NCBI RefSeq assembly: GCF_001701025.1
Contig: NZ_CP016793.1
Coordinates: 4,092,001 to 4,156,000, forward strand
DNA from: Lentzea guizhouensis
GTDB lineage: Bacteria > Actinomycetota > Actinomycetes > Mycobacteriales > Pseudonocardiaceae
DNA length: 64,000 nucleotides
Direction of reading: 5' to 3'
The stretch's first letter is position 1, and each line of letters begins with the position of its first letter. Positions 55,853 to 63,760 of this stretch are shown in pieces. Both the position numbers and the translations under genes were made by a program. The notes under the pieces were generated by a model. That model saw only the letters and a program-made list of their open reading frames with translations. It had not been told where the DNA came from and did no database searches.

Positions 55853-57361
55853 ATGGCCCGACATGTGCCCTATGACGAACCAGGAGTGCCGGACCTCCGA
55901 TCGCCCTGGCGGTACCTGTGGTGGCTGGCGTGGGTGCAGCGCCGGCGGGTGCTCGCCGGGGCGTGGTGGGGGTCGTCGTGGATGTGCGGGCTGATCGTGC
56001 CGCCCTACCTCATCCAGCGGGCCGTTGAGGACGGTCTGCGGGGTGGGGACCGGCAGGCACTGGTGTGGTGGTGTGCGGCGCTCGTGGGCATGGCTGCCTT
56101 GCTGGCCGTGCTGGGGATGTTGCGGCACCGGACGATGACGAAGGTGCGGACCGACGCGTCGTTGCGCACGGCGCAGTTGGTCGTGCGGCACGTCACCGGG
56201 CTGGGTGGGGTGGTGCGGCGCAAGCTCTCCACGGGGGAGCTGACCTACCTGCAGAACGGTGACACGGCGCGGATCGCGCACGCTCTCACGACCACCGGGC
56301 CTGGGGTCGGGGCGGTGGTCGCGTACGCGGTGACGGCGGTGTTGCTGGTGCGGATCTCACCGTTGGTGGCCGTGGTGGTGTTGCTCGGGGTGCCGGTGAT
56401 GGCGGTGGTGTCCGGGCCGGTGCTCAAGCGGCTGCACGCGGTGGAGGCCGGGTACCGGGACAGCCAGGGCGAGCTGACGTCACGGGCCGGGGACATCGTG
56501 GCCGGGCTGCGGGTGCTGTCCGGGATCGGCGGCAAGCCCGCGTTCGAGCAGCGGTTCCGGGAACGGTCGGCGGTGGTGCGGGAGCACGGGTACCGGGTGT
56601 CCGTGTGGCACAGCTGGGCGCAGGTGATGTGGGTGCTGCCCACGCTGTTCCTCGCGGTGGTCACGTGGATCGTGGCGCGGATGGCGGTGACCGGCGAGAT
56701 CACCGTGCCGGAGATGATCGCGGTCTACCTGTACGTGACGACGTTGATCGTGCCGGTCAGCTTCTTCGTGGAGGGCGCGGACTCGGTGCCGCGGGCGCTG
56801 GTGTCGGCGCGGCGGGTCGTGGACCTGTTGTCGTTGCGGCCGGAGGAGGCCCTGGACCGGCCCGGGCTGCAGGTCGAGAGCGGTGCGTTGACGGTCGTGG
56901 TGTCGGCGGACCCGGCGGCGGCGCGGGAGGCGGTGGAACCGCTCGGGCTGGTGGCGGACAACGACGACTACCTGTTCCGCGGGCCGGTGCGGGAGGCGGT
57001 GTCGGTCGCCGAGCACGACGAGCTGGTGCTGGAGCAGGCGATCTGGGCGGCGGCCGCGGTGGACGTGGTGGAGGCGTTGCCGGACGGGCTCCACTCGCAC
57101 CTGGAGTCGCAGGGGCGCAACGTGTCCGGCGGGCAGCGGCAGCGGTTGCGGCTCGTGCGGGCGTTGCTCAGCGAGCCGGACGTGCTGGTGCTGGTGGAAC
57201 CGACCTCCGCGCTCGACGCGGTGACCGAGGCGGCGGTGGCGCGGCGGGTGAAGCAGGCGCGGGCCGGGCGGACCACGGTGGTCGTGTCGTCGTCGCCGTT
57301 GTGGGTGGGGCAGGCGGACCACGTCGTGCACCTCGACGCGGTGCTGGAGGAGAGCCGATGA
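55853..57361 (+). CDS. ABC exporter half with degenerate Walker motifs
   Basis: A 502-residue half-transporter: a six-span exporter domain (about 25-320) and an NBD (about 330-502). The NBD has lost Walker A: the place reads SGALTVVVSADPAAAREAVE, with no GxxGxGK(S/T). Walker B is VLVLVEPTSALD, with Val for the Mg-binding Asp but the Glu kept. The signature NVSGGQRQRL (about 421-430) is perfect. So it cannot bind ATP canonically but can supply a signature to its partner. Its stop overlaps the next gene (ATGA). TTG/GGG codons are frequent, as in the MFS gene. Confidence 0.85.
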   Translation: MARHVPYDEPGVPDLRSPWRYLWWLAWVQRRRVLAGAWWGSSWMCGLIVPPYLIQRAVEDGLRGGDRQALVWWCAALVGMAALLAVLGMLRHRTMTKVRTDASLRTAQLVVRHVTGLGGVVRRKLSTGELTYLQNGDTARIAHALTTTGPGVGAVVAYAVTAVLLVRISPLVAVVVLLGVPVMAVVSGPVLKRLHAVEAGYRDSQGELTSRAGDIVAGLRVLSGIGGKPAFEQRFRERSAVVREHGYRVSVWHSWAQVMWVLPTLFLAVVTWIVARMAVTGEITVPEMIAVYLYVTTLIVPVSFFVEGADSVPRALVSARRVVDLLSLRPEEALDRPGLQVESGALTVVVSADPAAAREAVEPLGLVADNDDYLFRGPVREAVSVAEHDELVLEQAIWAAAAVDVVEALPDGLHSHLESQGRNVSGGQRQRLRLVRALLSEPDVLVLVEPTSALDAVTEAAVARRVKQARAGRTTVVVSSSPLWVGQADHVVHLDAVLEESR

Positions 57362-59091
57362 CCCGGTTGCCCGTCGCGGACCGGCGGGAGGTGCGGCGGG
57401 CGGCCGTGCGGCTGGTGCGCGGCGAACGCGGTGCGCTGGCGGTGGTGTTGCTGCTCACCACGCTCGCGGCGCTGGCAGGGCTGGTCGGGCCATACCTGCT
57501 CGGCAAGATCGTGGGCGGGATCGAACGCGGTGGGCTGACGTTGTCCACTGTGGACTGGATGGCCGCCGGGGTGCTCGGTGCGGCGGTGGCCCACCTGGTG
57601 CTGGTGCGGTACAGCAGCCTGGTGACGACGCGGCTGGGCGAGCGACTGCTGTCGTCGTTGCGCGAGGAAGCCGTGTCGAGGTCGCTCGCGCTGCCGGCGC
57701 GGGTGGTGGACCGGCTGGGCGTCGGCGACCTGCTCATGCGCGTCACCAGCGACGTGGGCACGGTCGGGGTGACGCTGCGGGACGGCGCGCCGGAGGTCTT
57801 CACCGGGGTCGTGCACCTGGTCGTGGTGTTCGTGGCGGTGCTGTGGCTGCACCCGGCACTCGGGCTGGCGGCGCTGGTCGGCGTGCCGTTCGTCGCCGTG
57901 ACGATCCGCTGGTACCTCCGGCGGGCGCGGGCTGCCTACCTGGCGGAGAACGCGGCGGTCGGCGACGTGGCCGAGCTGACCGCGGCGGTCGGCGAGGGCA
58001 GCAGGACGATCGAGACGTACGGGTTGCGGGCGCGGATGCGGGTGGCCGCGGACGGTGCGATCGCGGTGTCGTACGCGACCAGAATGCGAACCCTGTTGCT
58101 GCGCAACGTGTTGTTCCCGATCGTCGAGTTCGTGAACATGCTGCCGACCGCCCTGGTGCTGCTCGTCGGCGGCTCGGCGTACCTGTCCGGCCAGGTGCCG
58201 ATCGACGTCGTGGTCACGGGCGGCCTGCTCGTGTGGCGGCTGGTCGAGCCGATGGACCGGATCCTGTTCTGGGTGGAGAACGTCCAGCGCGGCGCGGCGT
58301 CGTTCGCCCGCGTCGAAGGCATCGGGGCGCAGGTCGAACCGCCGGTGGAACCTGTTGTGCCGCAGGGCGATCGCATCGAGCTGCGCGGCGTCAGGTACTC
58401 CTATGTCGACGGACACGAGGTGCTGCACGGCGTCGACCTCGTGGTCCAGCCGGGAGAACGGCTCGCGATCGTGGGCGTGTCCGGTGCGGGCAAGTCGACG
58501 CTGGGCCGGTTGGTCGCCGGGGTGGACCGGCCGGACGAGGGCGACGTGCTGGTCGGCGGCGTGCCGGTCGCGGACCTCGTGGCGGCGGGCGAGCAGCGGG
58601 TCGTCCTCGTGACGCAGGAGCACCACGTCTTCATCGGCACCCTGCGGGAGAACCTGGCGGTGGCCGCTCCCGGCGCGCCGGACGAGCGGCTGACCGAGGC
58701 GTTGCGGATGGTGGGCGCCCACTGGTCCACCACGCTGCCGGACGGCCTGGACACGGTGCTCGGGGCGGGCGGCCTGACGCTGGATCCCGCGCAGGCACAA
58801 CAACTCGCGCTCGCCAGGGTCGAGGTCGCCGATCCGCACACGCTGGTGCTCGACGAGGCCACGTCGTCACTCGACCCGGCGACCGCCCGGCACGCCGAGC
58901 GCGCGATCGCGGCCGTGCGGGAGAGCCGCACGGTGATCGCGATCGCGCACCGGCTGCAGACCGCCCAGGACGCCGACCGGATCGCGGTCGTCGACGCGGG
59001 CCGGGTCGTCGAGCTCGGCACCCACGACGACCTCGTCGCGCTGGGCGGTACGTACGCGGCGCTGTGGCGGTCGTGGCACGGGGGTGACTAG
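57358..59091 (+). CDS. ABC exporter half with intact Walker motifs, degenerate signature
   Basis: A 577-residue half-transporter with an N-terminal exporter domain and an NBD (about 345-577). Walker A is GVSGAGKST (about 372-380), Q-loop VLVTQEHHVF, Walker B LVLDEATSSLD (about 497-507) and H-loop IAIAHRLQ, all intact. The signature is LTLDPAQAQQLAL instead of LSGGQ. With the upstream half, only one composite ATP site would work: these Walker motifs with the partner's SGGQ. ATG 57358 overlaps the partner stop. The TAG stop (59089-59091) contains the TA into which an insertion sequence landed. Confidence 0.88.
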   Translation: MTRLPVADRREVRRAAVRLVRGERGALAVVLLLTTLAALAGLVGPYLLGKIVGGIERGGLTLSTVDWMAAGVLGAAVAHLVLVRYSSLVTTRLGERLLSSLREEAVSRSLALPARVVDRLGVGDLLMRVTSDVGTVGVTLRDGAPEVFTGVVHLVVVFVAVLWLHPALGLAALVGVPFVAVTIRWYLRRARAAYLAENAAVGDVAELTAAVGEGSRTIETYGLRARMRVAADGAIAVSYATRMRTLLLRNVLFPIVEFVNMLPTALVLLVGGSAYLSGQVPIDVVVTGGLLVWRLVEPMDRILFWVENVQRGAASFARVEGIGAQVEPPVEPVVPQGDRIELRGVRYSYVDGHEVLHGVDLVVQPGERLAIVGVSGAGKSTLGRLVAGVDRPDEGDVLVGGVPVADLVAAGEQRVVLVTQEHHVFIGTLRENLAVAAPGAPDERLTEALRMVGAHWSTTLPDGLDTVLGAGGLTLDPAQAQQLALARVEVADPHTLVLDEATSSLDPATARHAERAIAAVRESRTVIAIAHRLQTAQDADRIAVVDAGRVVELGTHDDLVALGGTYAALWRSWHGGD

Positions 59092-60295
59092 TAGACCGTC
59101 GCTTCTAACCTTTGGGGTAGAGGTGGCGGAGTCGGGTGCGGGCGTCGTGAGTGGTGAACTGCCAGTCGACGCCGCGCTGGTTGGTGTTGGTGGCGTGTTG
59201 CCAGGCGGCGAGTTCGGTGTTGAGGGTGTCGAGGTCGCTGATGCGGCGGTCGAGGCACTGGCGGCTGAGTGCGGAGAGTTCGATCTCGGCGATGTTGAGC
59301 CAGGATCCGTGTTTGGGGGTGTGGTGGATTTCCAGGCGCTGGGCCAGGGCGAAGGCCTCGGCGGGCGGGAAGGCGTCGTAGAGCGAGGCGATGGTGTGGG
59401 TGTTGAGGTTGTCCATGACCAGCACCACGGTCCCGGCGTCGGGGTAGTCGACGGTCAGGAGTTGTTTGACCTGCCCGGCCCAGTCGAGTTTGGTCCGCTG
59501 GGCCAGGGCGTGGACACGCCGCCAGCCGCGCAGGGGGTCGGTGAACACGAAGATCGAGCAGGTGCCGCGCCGGACGTATTCGCTGTCCTGGCGGGCATCG
59601 CGGCCCGGCCGGGCCGGCAGCGGGTCGCGGACCTCGCCGAGGAACTGGAAGGGTTTCTCGTCCATGCACACGACCGGGCGGGCGGGATCGTACGGGCGGG
59701 CGTAGACGGCGAGGACGTCTTCCATGCGGGCGGCGAACTCGGCGTTGGCGCGTGGCGGGATGGTCCAGCACTTCCTCAGATGAGGACGCAGTTGCGTTTT
59801 TTCAACACCCGGCCGATGGTCGAGTGGTCCAGGTTCGGGATGTCCTCGGTGAGCTCGACATGCTTTTCCAGCAGCCGCAACGACCACCGGGCATGCCCGG
59901 CCGGCGGTGCCGAGCACGCCAGCGCGATCAGCCGGGCCTCGACCTCCCCGGTCACCGGCGACGGCACCGGCGGAAGAGCACGCTTCTTACGTCCGATCGT
60001 GGCAAGAACATCACCGCCGGTCTCGGCGAACCGCCTGGCGACCAGCCGCAGCATCTCACCCGAGACCCCGAGCCGGGTCGCGATCACTTCCTTCGGATCG
60101 GGTTCGCCCACCGAGGTGTCCAGCGCGAGCAGCACCCGCGCCCGCCTGATCGCCGACGCCGCACGCACACCCGTGGTGGTCAGCCGGATCAGCTCTTCAC
60201 GATCCCGTGCCGACAACGTCACCGGCCGCTTCAACTGGGAGGCCATGACAACAGCCTCCCAGCCAAAACGCCGTAAGTAAGCAGCGACACACTAC
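59091..60295 (-). mobile_element. IS630-type insertion sequence, 1205 bp, complete
   Basis: The ends are GTAGACCGTCGCTTCTAACC (59091-59110) and, inverted, GTAGTGTGTCGCTGCTTACT (60276-60295), matching at 14 of 20 positions. A TA dinucleotide flanks each end (59089-59090 and 60296-60297), the target duplication of the IS630/Tc1 group. It carries one transposase in two overlapping frames. The left TA-G junction forms the stop codon of the ABC gene. Confidence 0.9.
59105..60246 (-). CDS. IS630-family transposase, two frames joined by -1 frameshift
   Basis: The first frame (60246 to 59776) encodes about 156 residues with the helix-turn-helix ([20 protein letters not shown]). The second (59917 to 59105) carries the DDE domain: [11 protein letters not shown] (Asp), [11 protein letters not shown] (Asp) and [13 protein letters not shown] (Glu). 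They overlap at AAAAAAC on the minus strand (T run 59797-59802), where a -1 slip joins LKK of the first to TQLRPHLRK of the second. This is programmed frameshifting as in many IS630 elements, so the transposase is likely active. The fused product is about 380 residues. Confidence 0.88.
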
Positions 60296-60297
60296 TA

Positions 60298-60459
60298 GTG
60301 GTGTGGCTCGGAACGTTGCCGGGGGAATTCGCGGTCAGACGGGTGCATCGTGGTGTCGCCCCCACGTCCTCATACTGGACCGTATGGGGGCGTGGGGGCG
60401 GCGCCGCGAGGTGCCCTGCTGAGCGTGGATCACCTCGCCGACGTTCCGAGTCGCGCCAC
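60298..60459. mobile_element. MITE-like element, 162 bp, between TA dinucleotides
   Basis: The ends GTGGTGTGGCTCGGAACGTT (60298-60317) and, inverted, GTGGCGCGACTCGGAACGTC (60440-60459) share 16 of 20 positions, including a 10-base identical core. TA flanks both sides (60296-60297 and 60460-60461). It has no gene and a strong inner hairpin. The ends differ from those of the adjacent IS, so a different TA-targeting transposase moved it. Confidence 0.7.
60357..60400. terminator. Hairpin inside the MITE-like element
   Basis: CGCCCCCACG (60357-60366) pairs with CGTGGGGGCG (60391-60400), with an inner CATAC/GTATG stem. It may act as a terminator for the converging genes on either side. Confidence 0.55.
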
Positions 60460-61697
60460 TAGAGCGGGACCTCCGTGGTGTTGCCGTGCTGCCACAGCGT
60501 GACCTGGGTGATACCCGGCGGTGCGAGCCATGCGTCCCGCCGCTCCTCGGGACCGAGCAGTGCACCGCGCTCGGCCAGGATCACGCCCTGGGCGTCCGGC
60601 AACGTGATCCGCACCGGCACGGTCAGGTCGCGCTGCACCGGGCCACCGGGCAGGAGGCGGTCGAACCTGCCGTCGGCGTGGTAGATCGCCGCGACCAGTT
60701 CCTCGCTCGCCTCGAACACCGTCGCGAACCGGCCGTCCGGGAGCCAGGCCCGCACCTCCCAGCCCGTCAGCGCGCCGGACCCGCTGCCGAAGTCGAGGTA
60801 GCCCCGCTTCTGCAGGTCCGTGACGACCGACCGGTCCTGGCCGGTGCCGGGCAGGTCGGGCTCCTGCAGCCGGGTGGCCCACATCACGTCCGGCCAGCCG
60901 AGCACGCCGGGGTGCTGGGTGAGGACCTCGCCGAGCTGCAACTCCTTGGCGGAGACGATCCGTTCTTGCTGCAGCGCGAAGAAGTCCTTCGACCCCGGCT
61001 CGCTCGTCGTGCGCAGGAACACCGGCTTCTCGGTGCGCTTCGCGGTCAGCACGGCGACGCCCGTCATGCCGGTCTCCGCCCGTTGCCACGACCGGGACCA
61101 GCGCTGGTCGGGACCGCGAGTGGGGTTGACCGACCAGTAGACGCTCCTGCCGAGGCCCAGTACCACGAACGTCGAGTCGTCAGGGCCGAACTGGTAGATG
61201 CCGCGTTCCTGGCCGCCGGCCTGGACGACCTCGCTGTCCACAACGGCGTCACCCACCACGAGGCCCACCATCGTCCGCGCGTCCTCGGAGTTGTGCGCTT
61301 CCACCGGCTGCACCACCAGAGCGGCAGGGCCACCCGGTGTTCTCGCCGCCCAGAACACCTTCGGCCTGGCCGAGACGTCAGTCACGGCGTTCCTGGCCAG
61401 CGCGGAAACGGTCTGGGCGTCCCGCCACACGTCCAGCGACCTGGTGAGGAACTCGGTGTCGGCGGCCAGGTCCCCGCTCGTCGCCGCGGTCAGCCGCGGG
61501 TCGTCCGCACTGGGCGCCGGGTTCGACCCGGTCAGCACCACCCCGGTGACGAGACCCGCGAGCAGCGCCACCACGGCGGTCACCGTCAACAGCTTGCGGG
61601 TGTGCCGTCGGCGCGCCCCGGTCATCACGTCCCCCACGAATCCGGGCCGCACGTCGAGGGTCTCGGTCGCGGTCTCCATCGCCTGCTTCAGCTCCAC
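60459..61697 (-). CDS. Membrane-anchored protein encoded with a SigE-family sigma factor
   Basis: A 412-residue protein with a short cytoplasmic N-terminus (about 35 residues), one span (TVTAVVALLAGLVTGVVL) and a large extracytoplasmic domain of unknown fold. Genes of this layout usually follow SigE-family sigma genes in actinomycetes and may act as sensor or anti-sigma factor, though no zinc-type anti-sigma motif is present. The GTG at 61697 overlaps the sigma gene by 10 bases. Its TAG stop spans the TA (60460-60461) used by the MITE-like element. Confidence 0.75.
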   Translation of the reverse strand: MELKQAMETATETLDVRPGFVGDVMTGARRRHTRKLLTVTAVVALLAGLVTGVVLTGSNPAPSADDPRLTAATSGDLAADTEFLTRSLDVWRDAQTVSALARNAVTDVSARPKVFWAARTPGGPAALVVQPVEAHNSEDARTMVGLVVGDAVVDSEVVQAGGQERGIYQFGPDDSTFVVLGLGRSVYWSVNPTRGPDQRWSRSWQRAETGMTGVAVLTAKRTEKPVFLRTTSEPGSKDFFALQQERIVSAKELQLGEVLTQHPGVLGWPDVMWATRLQEPDLPGTGQDRSVVTDLQKRGYLDFGSGSGALTGWEVRAWLPDGRFATVFEASEELVAAIYHADGRFDRLLPGGPVQRDLTVPVRITLPDAQGVILAERGALLGPEERRDAWLAPPGITQVTLWQHGNTTEVPL

Positions 61698-62176
61698 GTC
61701 AGCACCTGCTCACCCATCAGCTCCCGCATGCGGGCGAGGCCGCGCGAGGTCTGGCTCTTCACCGTGCCGACACCGCAACCCAGCGCACGGGCGGTGTCGG
61801 CCTCGCTCAGGTCGTCGAAGAACCTCAGCACCAGCACGGCCCGCATCTTCTTCGGCAGCTCCGCCAACGCGCGCACGACGCTGTCCGCGGCCACGACCTG
61901 GTCCTCGTGACCTGAGGTCGTCGGCGTCCGCGCGTGGTCCATCGGCGCTTCCGGCTTGCGTGCCCTGCGCCGCCACCGGTTGGCGGCGGCGTTGGCGAGT
62001 GCCTTGCGCGCATAGGCCTCCGGTGAGGTCCGGATGCGCCGCCACTTGCCGTACATGCCCATCAGGACGTCCTGCAGCATGTCCTCGGCCGCCTGCCGGT
62101 CGCCGCCGCACAGCAGGTACGCGGTGCGCAGCAAGGCCTGCGAACGCAGCGCCACGAACTCCTCGAACTCCTGCAT
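61688..62176 (-). CDS. SigE-family ECF-type RNA polymerase sigma factor
   Basis: A 162-residue ECF-size sigma factor. Region 2 has [20 protein letters not shown] and [21 protein letters not shown] basic linker follows, then region 4 [46 protein letters not shown] with its HTH. The YLLCGD and KWxRI patterns mark the actinobacterial SigE-like group. It is divergent from atpC over 105 bases and overlaps its downstream membrane-protein gene. Confidence 0.88.
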   Translation of the reverse strand: MQEFEEFVALRSQALLRTAYLLCGGDRQAAEDMLQDVLMGMYGKWRRIRTSPEAYARKALANAAANRWRRRARKPEAPMDHARTPTTSGHEDQVVAADSVVRALAELPKKMRAVLVLRFFDDLSEADTARALGCGVGTVKSQTSRGLARMRELMGEQVLTWS

Positions 62177-62243
62177 GTCCCCCTCCGGCGGTTGTCGAAG
62201 GTACTGACACCGGGCGGGGCGGCAAGGTTGTCAGGCGACCGTT

Positions 62244-62249
62244 TAGACT
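62244..62249 (+). promoter_or_regulatory. Candidate -10 element for atpC
   Basis: TAGACT, identical to the argS element, lies 33 bases before the atpC start. No clear -35 is visible. It supports separate transcription of atpC. Confidence 0.4.
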
Positions 62250-62281
62250 CAGCTCGACTCCAGACGACGAGGGAGATGCGC

Positions 62282-62647
62282 GTGGCCGAGATGACCGTTG
62301 AACTGGTCGCCGTTGAACGCCGCCTGTGGTCCGGCAAGGCCACTTCCGTTTCGGCGCAGACGACCGAGGGCGAGATCGGCATCCTGCCCGGTCACGAGCC
62401 CGTTCTCGGTCAGCTGGTCGAGGGCGGTGTGGTGCGAATCCGCACGACGGACGGTGCACTGGTGACCGCCGCAGTACATGGGGGCTTCCTGTCCGTGACC
62501 GGTGACGGCGTGTCGATTCTCGCCGAGGACGCCGAGCTCGCGGGCGAGATCGACGTGAACGCGGCGCGTTCGGCGCTGCAGGACGCGGACGACGCAGAGC
62601 GCGCACGTGCGGCAGCGCGCGTGCGGGCCGTGGAACAGTCGGCCTGA
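62282..62647 (+). CDS. atpC: ATP synthase F1 subunit epsilon, detached from the operon
   Basis: A 121-residue epsilon subunit, which couples rotation and inhibits ATP hydrolysis. The N-terminal beta sandwich has [40 protein letters not shown] and [20 protein letters not shown]. The C-terminal helices ([20 protein letters not shown]) are short. GTG 62282 is chosen over ATG 62276 because GAGGGAG lies six bases before it and homologues start there. It is normally right after atpD; here 7.8 kb separates them. Confidence 0.94.
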   Translation: MAEMTVELVAVERRLWSGKATSVSAQTTEGEIGILPGHEPVLGQLVEGGVVRIRTTDGALVTAAVHGGFLSVTGDGVSILAEDAELAGEIDVNAARSALQDADDAERARAAARVRAVEQSA

Positions 62648-62669
62648 GACCGGGCACGAGGCCGCAGCC

Positions 62670-63101
62670 GTGGGGATCACCGAGATTGCCGGACTGATCC
62701 TTCTTGGGGTGGCAGTCGTCATGGCCTTGTTCGCCTGGCGGCGGATCAGGCTGCTGCGCGAGGGCGGCGTGCACGTCGCCCTGCGCAGCCGGTTCGACGA
62801 CCGCGGCCGGGGCTGGCACCTGGGCGTGGGGCACTACCGGGGCGACTCGTTCGCCTGGTTCCGGGTGCTCTCGCTGGGGTCCGGTCCCGACGAGATGATC
62901 TCCAGAGACGGCCTCGAGATCGATGCGCGCCGGGAGCCCACGGGGCCCGAGGCGTACGCGATGCCGGTGGGGGCGACGGTGCTGCGGTGCCGGTCCGCGT
63001 CGGGCGAGGTCGAGATCGCGATGGGCCCGGATGCGCTGACCGGATTCTTGTCCTGGTTGGAGTCAGCGCCTCCGGGCCGGTCCATTCCCTGGGCCTCGTA
63101 G
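62670..63101 (+). CDS. DUF2550 membrane protein
   Basis: A 143-residue protein with one N-terminal span (ITEIAGLILLGVAVVMALFAW) and a mainly beta domain (GGVHVALRSRFDDRGRGWHL, GVGHYRGDSFAWFRV, ALTGFLSWLESAPPG). It matches the DUF2550 family that follows atpC in many actinobacteria (Rv1312 in M. tuberculosis). Function unknown. GTG start 22 bases after atpC. Confidence 0.87.
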   Translation: MGITEIAGLILLGVAVVMALFAWRRIRLLREGGVHVALRSRFDDRGRGWHLGVGHYRGDSFAWFRVLSLGSGPDEMISRDGLEIDARREPTGPEAYAMPVGATVLRCRSASGEVEIAMGPDALTGFLSWLESAPPGRSIPWAS

Positions 63102-63104
63102 ACA

Positions 63105-63150
63105 CGACGAAGAGGGCGCCTTCCGCTACAGGGAGGCGCCCTTCGTCGTT
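63105..63150. terminator. Bidirectional terminator between DUF2550 and adenosyltransferase genes
   Basis: ACGACGAAGAGGGCGCCT (63105-63122) pairs with AGGCGCCCTTCGTCGT (63135-63150), with a two-base bulge. It sits between converging genes. Confidence 0.8.
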
Positions 63151-63152
63151 CG

Positions 63153-63725
63153 TCAGGCGTTGCCGCCCGGCTGCCACAGCACGTCACCGTCCGGGTTCGC
63201 CACCCGAGCCAGGATGAACAGCAGGTCCGACAGCCGGTTCAGGTACTTCGCCGTCAGCACGTTCGTGTGCTCCGCGTCGTCCTCGATGAGCGCCCACGCC
63301 CGCCGTTCCGCGCGCCGGGCGATCGTGCGGGCCTGGTGCAGCAGGGCCGCGCCGGGGGTGCCGCCGTTGAGGATGAACGAGTCGAGCTTGCCGAGGCGTT
63401 CGTTGAACGTGTCGCAGTAGCCCTCCAGGCGGTCCACGTACGCCTGGGTGATGCGCAGCGGCGGGTACTTCGGGTCCGGGACGATCGGCGTGCAGAGGTC
63501 CGCTCCGACGTCGAAGAGGTCGTTCTGCACCTTGCGGACCACGTCGTGCACGTCTTCGGCCAGCGAACCCAGTGCCAGGGCCACGCCCAGGGCCGCGTTG
63601 GTCTCGTCCACGTCCGCGTAGGCCTCGATGCGCGGCGAGGTCTTGGGGACGCGGGAGAAGTCGCCGAGTCCGGTCGTGCCGTCGTCGCCGACCCGTGTGT
63701 AGATCTTGGTGAGATGTACCGCCAT
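63153..63725 (-). CDS. Cob(I)yrinic acid a,c-diamide adenosyltransferase (PduO type)
   Basis: A 190-residue trimeric enzyme that makes adenosylcobalamin from cob(I)alamin and ATP. The N-terminal ATP motif is TKIYTRVGDDGTTGLGDFSR. ETNAALGVALA, FILNGGTPGAALLHQART, RRAERRAWAL and NRLSDLLFILARVAN follow, all typical of PduO. ATG 63725 gives the canonical MAVHLTKIYTR start. It holds the Rv1314c position. Confidence 0.92.
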   Translation of the reverse strand: MAVHLTKIYTRVGDDGTTGLGDFSRVPKTSPRIEAYADVDETNAALGVALALGSLAEDVHDVVRKVQNDLFDVGADLCTPIVPDPKYPPLRITQAYVDRLEGYCDTFNERLGKLDSFILNGGTPGAALLHQARTIARRAERRAWALIEDDAEHTNVLTAKYLNRLSDLLFILARVANPDGDVLWQPGGNA

Positions 63726-63748
63726 GACCGGCACTCTATGGCCGTACG

Positions 63749-63754
63749 TAGGAT
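63749..63754 (+). promoter_or_regulatory. murA -10 element (leaderless)
   Basis: TAGGAT lies six bases before the murA GTG, placing the transcript start at the start codon. Confidence 0.45.
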
Positions 63755-63760
63755 TGCCGC

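Noticed and set aside
59776..60246. The IS630 transposase read as a pseudogene because it is split in two frames
   Set aside because: The frames overlap at an AAAAAAC slip site, and all three DDE residues are intact, as expected for programmed frameshifting.
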